This document shows positions 1 to 5,070 of a stretch of 6,532 nucleotides of DNA, in pieces. Every line of letters starts with the position of its first letter. Position 1 is the stretch's first letter. The DNA comes from Oscillospiraceae bacterium (lineage in GTDB: Bacteria; Bacillota; Clostridia; Saccharofermentanales; Saccharofermentanaceae), in the NCBI GenBank assembly GCA_902803695.1, contig CADCQX010000031.1, positions 1 to 6,532 on the forward strand, written 5' to 3'. The position numbers were made by a program, and so were the translations under genes. The notes under the pieces are model-generated. The model saw only the letters and a list, made by a program, of their open reading frames with translations. It did no database searches and was not told where the DNA came from.

Positions 1-1527
1 GGAGAAGACTGTCTTAATATTGGACACGTTAAACACGTTGATGTAACAGATCCTGTCATAACCCTTGGTCTTCATATCCATGATCATGGCTGCTTCGTTA
101 AAGACGTCTTCTTTGTCCGCATACTGAAGCTTGATCTCACAATCGTTGATGAACTTACGTATCGAATTAGCAGATGATTCATCCTCGATCGAAGCATATT
201 TTCCTTCGATCTCCATAAGGTATTCGAGAAGATCCATATTGTCTTCCGCGAGTGAATCGGTCCTGGAGAATGCATACGGATTGAACTCCTGTGTGGTCCT
301 TTCTTCGCCCGCGACAGCCAGCGAGAATGTGCAGTTTGCAAATGTATTCCTGCCGTTGCAGTTTGTTATCTCGCCGACGGTTACACATCCGCAGATGTTG
401 CAGTTTTCGTATGCGGACAGTTCCCACTTAACGCAGTTGGAGTAGATGGACGATCTTACGACACATGTATAGCCGAACAGCGTCTCGGCTTTCTCGAAGT
501 TTTCGACGGTCTGGAAGAGAGCTCTGTTATCGGATATGATCTTGCGGTCATAGATAAACGCTCTGGATATCTTTTTGCCCGGGATCACATAATGGTTGGC
601 ACAAATGTAATCGCCTTTTTTGTCGATATCTGCGGAATCCGTTTTCGAGAGGGACCTTCGGAGATAATCCTCTTCGACAGGGAACAGCTCGGCAAGGCTC
701 TTGCCGGTTCCATATGACAGATAGAAAGGAATTCCCGGTGCATCCGAATACACAAACGGGAAGAGGTTCTTGAACTTGGAATCCTCGTCAGCCAGGATCG
801 GAAAGTGTTTCTTTGACGCTTCTTCACCATTGATGGAAAGGATGCAGGGACCCAAACTGTCGGTTATCTCTTCCTCGTCACCCACAACCTCAACACCGGT
901 TGCATAGGATACAGCCGACTCCAGTTCGTTGCCCGAGAACGCGGCCAGGAGGATCGCATCTTCATATGCTCCGGTCTCATCGAAAAGGAATCCGTAATAA
1001 TCCTCAGGAGTATCTGCAAGACCGCCGATCATCTTGACTTCCGGATAGTAGGTGTTGCTCTTGTCAACGAAGTTGTAGATGTCCAGGAATCTCTTGGTGG
1101 AGAAGGTCAGAAGGAGCTTGGTATTGTCTACGATAAGGTCGTCCTTTATCTTCTTACAAAGAACGTCCGTATCGACAGGATCACCGTTCTCGTCAAGAGT
1201 CGGGATCATGGCGGTCTCGATCTTTCCTTCCTGCATCTGAGTGATGGAAACAACGCACTGATTCCTGGTGAGCTTACCCCAATTTATAACAGCTGAAGTA
1301 CTCGTTCCGAAGATCCTGGCATTCGGCATCTTATCCTTGATGAACCGCGCCAGCTCAACAGCATCATCCTTCTTGTGGATGGATGTATGGATCCTTATTA
1401 AGACGCTTCCTTTCTGGCCTGTGAGCATCAACTGATCGAGTGTCTCTGCCAGTCTGGAACGCGACATATACTGAAAGTTCCAAGTAAACATAATATTAGC
1501 CCTCACATGTTGACGAGATTCGGACAT
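1..1527 (-). CDS. FIST-domain signalling protein, probably FIST + (degenerate) GGDEF/EAL type, C-terminus cut by window edge
   Basis: I translated this frame by hand: 509 codons are open to the window edge with no stop, so the 3' end is missing. The start (MSESRQ) follows AGAAGGA with a 5-nt spacer. No signal peptide or membrane helix is visible, so it should be cytoplasmic. Residues about 38-220 resemble FIST_N (ARIFGTSTSAVINWG; KMIGGLADTPEDYYGF). Residues about 250-410 resemble FIST_C (FGYTCVVRSSIYSNCVKWEL; NGRNTFANCTFSLAVAGE). FIST is a predicted small-ligand sensor, possibly for amino acids, found fused to signalling outputs. Residues 420-445 (NPYAFSRTDSLAEDN, EYLMEIE) look like a helical linker. 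Residues 474-509 (GYDRICYINVFNVSNIKTVFS) resemble the start of a degenerate GGDEF fold. An EAL domain further on is my inference and lies outside the window. Residues 355-399 hold seven cysteines. The upstream minus-strand neighbour is a diguanylate cyclase, which supports a cyclic-di-GMP role. Confidence 0.82.
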   Translation of the reverse strand, partial: MSESRQHVRANIMFTWNFQYMSRSRLAETLDQLMLTGQKGSVLIRIHTSIHKKDDAVELARFIKDKMPNARIFGTSTSAVINWGKLTRNQCVVSITQMQEGKIETAMIPTLDENGDPVDTDVLCKKIKDDLIVDNTKLLLTFSTKRFLDIYNFVDKSNTYYPEVKMIGGLADTPEDYYGFLFDETGAYEDAILLAAFSGNELESAVSYATGVEVVGDEEEITDSLGPCILSINGEEASKKHFPILADEDSKFKNLFPFVYSDAPGIPFYLSYGTGKSLAELFPVEEDYLRRSLSKTDSADIDKKGDYICANHYVIPGKKISRAFIYDRKIISDNRALFQTVENFEKAETLFGYTCVVRSSIYSNCVKWELSAYENCNICGCVTVGEITNCNGRNTFANCTFSLAVAGEERTTQEFNPYAFSRTDSLAEDNMDLLEYLMEIEGKYASIEDESSANSIRKFINDCEIKLQYADKEDVFNEAAMIMDMKTKGYDRICYINVFNVSNIKTVFS

Positions 1528-1577
1528 TGTTTTCCTTCTCTCGACTGCCCCTTAATGTGTTTGCCCATTACCTTTAC

Positions 1578-1586
1578 ATTATATCA
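1578..1586 (-). promoter_or_regulatory. Extended -10 promoter element for the FIST gene
   Basis: On the minus strand this reads TGATATAAT, a perfect TGn extended -10 box. The hexamer 17 bp upstream (TAAATT) is a poor -35. Predicted transcription start is near 1571, giving a leader of about 44 nt before the ATG at 1527. It implies the FIST gene can be transcribed independently of the GGDEF gene upstream. Confidence 0.6.
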
Positions 1587-1587
1587 C

Positions 1588-1634
1588 AAAAATCCTTTAT
1601 AATTTAATTTGAGTTTTAACAGTTTGTTAAGGAT
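1588..1634 (-). terminator. Possible weak intrinsic terminator after the GGDEF gene
   Basis: On the minus strand ATCCTT (1629-1634, overlapping the stop codon) can pair with AAGGAT (1592-1597). A run of five T follows (1588-1592). The stem is only 6 bp and AT-rich, and its 31-nt loop contains a second small hairpin, so termination would be inefficient. Read-through into the FIST gene remains likely. Confidence 0.22.
1616..1630. repeat. Perfect 6-bp inverted repeat TTAACA-GTT-TGTTAA
   Basis: The arms at 1616-1621 and 1625-1630 are perfect inverses around a 3-bp centre. The site sits between the GGDEF stop codon and the FIST promoter, about 50 bp upstream of the predicted FIST transcription start. 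It could be a mRNA 3' hairpin or a regulator site. The AT-rich composition means chance cannot be excluded. Confidence 0.3.
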
Positions 1635-3457
1635 CACCTGTGTTTCTTGGTCTTTTTCTCGACATACATGATCTTGTCGGCCTTGTTCATGGACTCCATC
1701 AAAGTGCCCCAGCTCTCGACTTCCGCAGTACCGATGCTGGCGCTTAACGTATATCCTTCTTTGACCTTTTTGTTGGCATTCTTCATCTCTGTTCTGAACG
1801 ATCTTATGAACTGACCGATCCTTCCCGGGTTGTCGATATAAAGGACCGCCTCGAACTCGTCACCGCCCATCCTGGCTGCGAACTCGCTCTTGTTGAGTGA
1901 TTTGGTTATGCAATCGGCAATCGCCCTGATGGCATCGTCTCCTGCGGCGTGTCCGTAATTGTCATTGATGGTCTTAAGTTCGTCCATATCGATGCTCGCG
2001 ACGGCAATCTTGATATCCTCTTCCTGCTTACGGTCGAGGATGTTGGAGATGTGCTTTTCAAATCCTCGTCTGTTGAAAAGTCCCGTCAGCGCATCCCTTA
2101 TATAGAGATCCATGACATCGCTTACTTCAGAAAGCCTGCTGAAGAGCTGAAGCCTGTTCAAGGTCTGGCCGTGTAAGAGGAGCATAAACTCCAGCCTCTC
2201 ATCGAAAAAGTCCTCTTTCCTGTCATCCATCTCCAGAACGGCATAACCGTAAACTTCGTTCTTGAAGTATACCGGCAGATAGATCCTGATACCCGCGAAA
2301 TCCTTGTTGTATTCCTCCGGCAGAAGATCTTCTTTGTCATACGGGATATCACATGTTCTTCTCTCTTTTCCTTCAAGAATACCGATGACGGAACGGTCAT
2401 TTTCACGGTATTTGCAAAGGAAGCCTTTCTTGAACAGATCGAGATTGGAGATCTTCTCCAGCGTCAGGAGAACGCAGTTTTCTTCTGACATTACGTCCTG
2501 ATAATCGGAGCTCAATCGAACAAATGCGAGAGTCTGATCATAGTATGACTTCTGGATGAGATCCAGCTGATGATAAGCAGCTCCGATATCCCTCTCCGTT
2601 TTTCCGACCGTGCTCTCTCTTATGATGAGCTGTCCCGGAACCGTCATATAGAAGTCGACATTATCACCCCTCTTGATCTTCTCGAGACATTCGATGGCGC
2701 TATCGACCAGGAACTCTTCGGAGATATTTGAAGTTGTTACCGAAGGGATATGATTAAGCGAGAAAGGAAGATTATCGACACCCGTTATCATTACATCCTT
2801 CGGGATGCTGTAGCCTCTCTCGACAAGTTCGTCTATAAGTCCGATCGCCATATAGTCGTTGGAACAGATGATGGCCGAAGGAAGAGATCCGTCCTTGCGG
2901 ATAAAGAAGTCGGCTGTTATCGGACCCTGATCGATCCAGTAGTTGCCGTGGAAGATCATATCCTCACTTACTTCGAACCCTGCCTCATGCATGGCATCTT
3001 CAAAGCCCGCGCGTCTCTCGTAGGAATCCACCAGATCGTCACGTCCGGTAACGAATCCAATGTCGCCGCCCTCGGTCACCTCAAGGACATGCTTGGTGAT
3101 ATCGTAAAGAAGTTGTCTGTTGTCAGGAACGATATTATAGAAGCCCTCTTCGTCGCATCTGATACTGATGACCGGAGGGATATCCGTAGCTGACATGAGG
3201 TTGTCCAGAAGTTCTTTGTTAAGACCTGCATGATGAAGCGTATCAGAGCAAAGGATAATGCCGTCGTATGTCTTAAGAGGCGGGATGTTAAGGATGCTCT
3301 TCAAACCTTCTGCATGGAGCGGGTTGTCACTCGGCACGGCGCAGTTTCCGAAAATATCGATTCGGTGTCCGTTCTCGACGGCGCGCGTTTGCAATCTTTT
3401 GATTATCGCTGACGAATAGTCGCGATACATATCTCCAATAAAAGCACATATTCTCAT
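1634..3457 (-). CDS. Cytoplasmic LacI-type sensor / GAF-like / GGDEF diguanylate cyclase
   Basis: Predicted to make cyclic-di-GMP from two GTP under control of a small ligand. Residues 1-283 are a LacI-type periplasmic-binding-protein fold without a DNA-binding helix-turn-helix: the protein starts directly at strand 1 (MRICAFIGDMYRDY), then shows SAIICSNDYMAIGL (194-207), the MITGVDNLPF stretch (223-232), PSVTTSNI (238-245) and GQLIIREST (275-283). Residues about 290-445 are a helical linker plus a GAF-like domain (RIYLPVYFKNEVYGYAVLEM). Residues about 450-605 are GGDEF: DALTGLFNRRGF (455-466), SIDMDELKTINDNYGHAAGD (488-507), GGDEF (531-535) and ASIGTAE (573-579). The active-site loop is intact. 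The RxxD inhibitory site five residues upstream is absent (NKSE instead). There is no signal peptide or transmembrane segment, so the sugar-binding-like sensor works inside the cell. The ATG follows GAGG with an 8-nt spacer. The ligand cannot be named from sequence. Confidence 0.92.
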   Translation of the reverse strand: MRICAFIGDMYRDYSSAIIKRLQTRAVENGHRIDIFGNCAVPSDNPLHAEGLKSILNIPPLKTYDGIILCSDTLHHAGLNKELLDNLMSATDIPPVISIRCDEEGFYNIVPDNRQLLYDITKHVLEVTEGGDIGFVTGRDDLVDSYERRAGFEDAMHEAGFEVSEDMIFHGNYWIDQGPITADFFIRKDGSLPSAIICSNDYMAIGLIDELVERGYSIPKDVMITGVDNLPFSLNHIPSVTTSNISEEFLVDSAIECLEKIKRGDNVDFYMTVPGQLIIRESTVGKTERDIGAAYHQLDLIQKSYYDQTLAFVRLSSDYQDVMSEENCVLLTLEKISNLDLFKKGFLCKYRENDRSVIGILEGKERRTCDIPYDKEDLLPEEYNKDFAGIRIYLPVYFKNEVYGYAVLEMDDRKEDFFDERLEFMLLLHGQTLNRLQLFSRLSEVSDVMDLYIRDALTGLFNRRGFEKHISNILDRKQEEDIKIAVASIDMDELKTINDNYGHAAGDDAIRAIADCITKSLNKSEFAARMGGDEFEAVLYIDNPGRIGQFIRSFRTEMKNANKKVKEGYTLSASIGTAEVESWGTLMESMNKADKIMYVEKKTKKHR

Positions 3458-3498
3458 AGCGTGTACCTCGCTTCCGACCGGGTTTAAATCAGGTCTAG

Positions 3499-3507
3499 AT
3501 TATAACA
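3499..3507 (-). promoter_or_regulatory. Extended -10 promoter element for the GGDEF gene
   Basis: The minus strand reads TGTTATAAT, a perfect extended -10 box. The region 17-18 bp upstream (TTCCAT / GTTCCA) is a poor -35. Transcription should start near 3492, leaving a leader of roughly 35 nt before the ATG at 3457. It lies back-to-back with the SDR promoter. Confidence 0.6.
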
Positions 3508-3546
3508 AAAAATTGACCTTTATGGAACACAGACAAGCGCCCTAAC

Positions 3547-3555
3547 TGTTATAAT
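3547..3555 (+). promoter_or_regulatory. Extended -10 promoter element for the SDR gene
   Basis: TGTTATAAT is a perfect extended -10 box, 30 bp upstream of the SDR start codon. No good -35 lies at 16-18 bp; the TTGACC at 3513-3518 is 31 bp away and too far to pair with it. Its sequence GTTATAATCT is identical to that of the divergent GGDEF-gene promoter. Confidence 0.6.
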
Positions 3556-3585
3556 CTCCTCACTTGAACAAAGGGGGCATAAAAC

Positions 3586-4314
3586 ATGATAGACATCAAA
3601 GGAAAGACCATCCTTGTAACAGGTGCCGCAAGAGGCATCGGCAGGCTCATGACCATCGAGCTTTCGAAGTACGGAGTTAATCTCCTCCTCGTCAGCCGCG
3701 ACAGATCCCACACCGCCGAAGTCGAGGACATCATAAGAAGCAACGGCTCCACCGCCGTCAGCTTCGGCTGCGACCTCGGAAGCAGGGAAGACGTTGAAAA
3801 GCTCATCAGGGATCTCTCCTCATATAGCATAGACATCATCTACAACAACGCAGGCATCCAGGTGACCTACAGACCGGACGTTTTCGATACCACATGGGAA
3901 GACTATGAAAAGTCATTCCGCGTAAACACTATCGCACCAATGATGATCTGCTATTCCATCCTTCCTTCCATGCTCGAAAAAGGTTTCGGACGTATCGTCA
4001 ACACCACATCCGGCATCTGCAACGAGCCTGAGCAGGGACCATATTCCGCCAGCAAGGCCGGCCTCGACAAGACCACATCCGACCTTGTAAAACTCACAAG
4101 CGGCAAAGACGTCCTTATATACCTGACCGATCCGGGCTGGTGCAGAACAGACTTAGGCGGACCTATGGCTCCAAACGACCCTTCATCTGCGGTAGTCGGA
4201 TGCCTCGCTCCCGCATTCACATCCAAGGGCCCTTCCGGCAGCATCGTGCACGCCCAGGACTACGCGGGCCTTACTCTCGAAGAGACTGTCGCTAAGCTTG
4301 AATCCTTAAAGTAA
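3586..4314 (+). CDS. Short-chain dehydrogenase/reductase (SDR), classical type, probably NADP(H)-dependent
   Basis: A 242-residue cytosolic Rossmann-fold oxidoreductase of normal classical SDR length. The dinucleotide motif TGAARGIG is at 12-19. The basic pair position after strand 2 (VSRDR, Arg38) suggests NADP(H) rather than NAD(H). CDLGS (62-66) is the adenine-contacting loop and NNAG (87-90) is intact. The catalytic tetrad is Asn114, Ser142, Tyr153 and Lys157 (YSASK). The post-catalytic DPGWCRTDLGGPMAP (182-196) resembles carbonyl-reductase or C-factor-like SDRs. Ser to Tyr spacing is 11 residues, about two shorter than usual. The start is well supported by AAGGGGG eight bases upstream of the ATG. 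The substrate cannot be told from the sequence. The gene is divergent from the diguanylate cyclase and has no terminator of its own before the tRNA, so SDR-tRNA read-through is likely. Confidence 0.93.
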   Translation: MIDIKGKTILVTGAARGIGRLMTIELSKYGVNLLLVSRDRSHTAEVEDIIRSNGSTAVSFGCDLGSREDVEKLIRDLSSYSIDIIYNNAGIQVTYRPDVFDTTWEDYEKSFRVNTIAPMMICYSILPSMLEKGFGRIVNTTSGICNEPEQGPYSASKAGLDKTTSDLVKLTSGKDVLIYLTDPGWCRTDLGGPMAPNDPSSAVVGCLAPAFTSKGPSGSIVHAQDYAGLTLEETVAKLESLK

Positions 4315-4331
4315 ATTCAATTCGCGAGGTG

Positions 4332-4337
4332 TATAAT
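4332..4337 (+). promoter_or_regulatory. Possible -10 element for the tRNA gene
   Basis: A perfect TATAAT begins 18 bp after the SDR stop codon and ends 10 bp before the tRNA acceptor stem. This spacing would give a start about 4 nt upstream of the mature 5' end. There is no TGn extension and no recognisable -35. The tRNA could therefore also come from SDR read-through. Confidence 0.45.
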
Positions 4338-4347
4338 CACTTCGTAC

Positions 4348-4423
4348 GGGGGCGTAGCTCACCTGGGAGAGCGTTGCATTCGCATTGCAGAGGTAGTGGG
4401 TTCAAGTCCCATCGTCTCCACCA
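4348..4423 (+). tRNA. tRNA-Ala (anticodon CGC)
   Basis: A 76-nt full cloverleaf including an encoded CCA end. The acceptor stem pairs GGGGGCG with CGTCTCC and contains the G3-U70 wobble that is the alanine identity element. The D arm is GCTC/GAGC (4357-4360 / 4369-4372). The anticodon stem is TTGCA/TGCAG with loop TTCGCAT (4379-4385), giving CGC at 4381-4383, which reads GCG alanine codons. The T arm is GTGGG/CCCAT with loop TTCAAGT. The discriminator base is A. All stems close, with only G-U wobbles, so it should be functional. Confidence 0.97.
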
Positions 4424-4427
4424 GATT

Positions 4428-4465
4428 CCCTGCTGAACATAAAAGTTCGGCGGGGTCTTCTTTTT
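4428..4465 (+). terminator. Intrinsic terminator after tRNA-Ala
   Basis: CCCTGCTGAAC (4428-4438) pairs with GTTCGGCGGGG (4445-4455) across a 6-nt ATAAAA loop. This is an 11-bp stem with two G-U pairs, followed by the U-rich TCTTCTTTTT. It starts 4 nt after the CCA end and separates the SDR/tRNA unit from the downstream membrane-protein gene. Confidence 0.9.
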
Positions 4466-4472
4466 CGAGAAA

Positions 4473-4481
4473 TGTTATAAT
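4473..4481 (+). promoter_or_regulatory. Extended -10 promoter element for the small membrane protein gene
   Basis: TGTTATAAT lies just after the tRNA terminator. The hexamer 17 bp upstream (GGTCTT) is a poor -35. A start near 4488 gives a leader of about 28 nt before the ATG at 4516, which supports that start codon over longer in-frame alternatives. Confidence 0.6.
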
Positions 4482-4515
4482 CACGGTTGGAATTATTGAA
4501 AGGATACATAAGGCA

Positions 4516-5010
4516 ATGAAATTCAGGGATCCTCTTGAGGATGAGATCAAGATCATAAAGAAAAAGGTCATTCCCGAGGAGATATTATATTTTGTCTCGT
4601 GCATTTTCTTTGACCTTCTCGCTCTTTCTGTAGTACCTATGGGCATTGCAACGATAATCCGGAAAAAGAGCATCCCTTTCGCGATACTGTCGATCATTGT
4701 CCAGCTTCTGATCCTGGCTTTGGCCGCATTCATCTTTTCCCTGGCGATAGAGTGCATAAAAAAGATCATCTGCGTCAACAAAGGAAAGATCAGGGTTTCT
4801 GACTGCACGGTGGAAAACATAAAGGTCTCCGTCTCCCACAAAAAGAGGGTCGTCTGGGCCACGGTAAAGACTCCTGAGGGTAAGAACAGAAAGATAAGAG
4901 TTCGCTACGGCATCAAAAAGAAAGATACCGGCAAGCGTGCGGTCATCATGAGATTCGAATCCAAGAAAAAGTATGATGACGAATTGATCGTTATAGGCGA
5001 GCAGGAATAA
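4516..5010 (+). CDS. Small membrane protein with two N-terminal helices and a basic C-terminal domain, function unknown
   Basis: I do not recognise this 164-residue protein. Residues 1-20 are charged (MKFRDPLEDE, then IKIIKKK). Two hydrophobic segments follow, about 22-48 (ILYFVSCIFFDLLALSVV) and 53-79 (IPFAILSIIVQLLILALA), joined by a short RKKS turn. This suggests a helical hairpin with both ends cytoplasmic. Residues about 85-160 are strand-rich and very basic (NKGKIRV, HKKRVVWATV, GKNRKIRVRYGIKKKD), ending in an acidic tail (DDELIVIGEQE). Such a domain could bind nucleic acid, phospholipid headgroups or another protein; no motif decides it. The ATG at 4516 is chosen because the longer open frame starts inside the tRNA. 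GAAAGGA lies 11 nt upstream and AAGG 2 nt upstream, so the ribosome site is not ideal. No terminator separates it from the CDF gene 60 bp downstream. Confidence 0.75.
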   Translation: MKFRDPLEDEIKIIKKKVIPEEILYFVSCIFFDLLALSVVPMGIATIIRKKSIPFAILSIIVQLLILALAAFIFSLAIECIKKIICVNKGKIRVSDCTVENIKVSVSHKKRVVWATVKTPEGKNRKIRVRYGIKKKDTGKRAVIMRFESKKKYDDELIVIGEQE

Positions 5011-5019
5011 AATGCGCTG

Positions 5020-5035
5020 CACTCTTTTTCGAGTG
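5020..5035. repeat. Inverted repeat CACTC-TTTTTC-GAGTG abutting the CDF -10 element
   Basis: Perfect 5-bp arms (5020-5024 and 5031-5035) lie in the promoter spacer, and the right arm overlaps the TG of the extended -10. The location would suit a repressor site, but the arms are short and chance is quite possible. Confidence 0.25.
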
Positions 5036-5042
5036 GTATACT
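5034..5042 (+). promoter_or_regulatory. Extended -10 promoter element for the CDF transporter gene
   Basis: TGGTATACT has five of six -10 consensus bases plus the TGn extension, with no good -35. Predicted start near 5049 leaves a short leader of about 20 nt that contains the AAGGAG ribosome site (5055-5060). A leader this short leaves no room for a manganese riboswitch. Confidence 0.5.
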
Positions 5043-5070
5043 ATAACGAACAAAAAGGAGAAGGTAAGGC

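Noticed and set aside
131..445. Plus- and minus-strand short frames within the FIST gene region
   Set aside because: The minus-strand frame from 1527 to the edge gives a continuous protein with FIST motifs. The others are shadows.
2750..3193. Plus-strand open frame of 147 codons inside the GGDEF gene
   Set aside because: It is antisense to clear LacI-type sensor coding sequence with intact motifs and has no promoter or family resemblance.
3513..3518. TTGACC as the -35 of the SDR promoter
   Set aside because: It is 31 bp from the -10 TATAAT, well beyond the usual 16-18 bp, and no -10 sits at the right distance downstream of it.
4396..4515. Upstream 40-codon extension of the small membrane protein frame, starting at a GTG
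   Set aside because: The GTG lies inside the tRNA T arm and the stretch crosses the terminator and the promoter. The ATG at 4516 is the credible start.
4359..4862. Minus-strand open frame of 167 codons across the tRNA, terminator and small membrane protein gene
   Set aside because: It runs antisense through a certain tRNA and a terminator, has no ribosome site I trust, and its protein looks like a shadow of the plus-strand gene.
5011..5070. Manganese (yybP-ykoY) riboswitch ahead of the CDF gene
   Set aside because: The gap is only 60 bp and the predicted leader about 20 nt, too short for the aptamer. No expected helices were seen.
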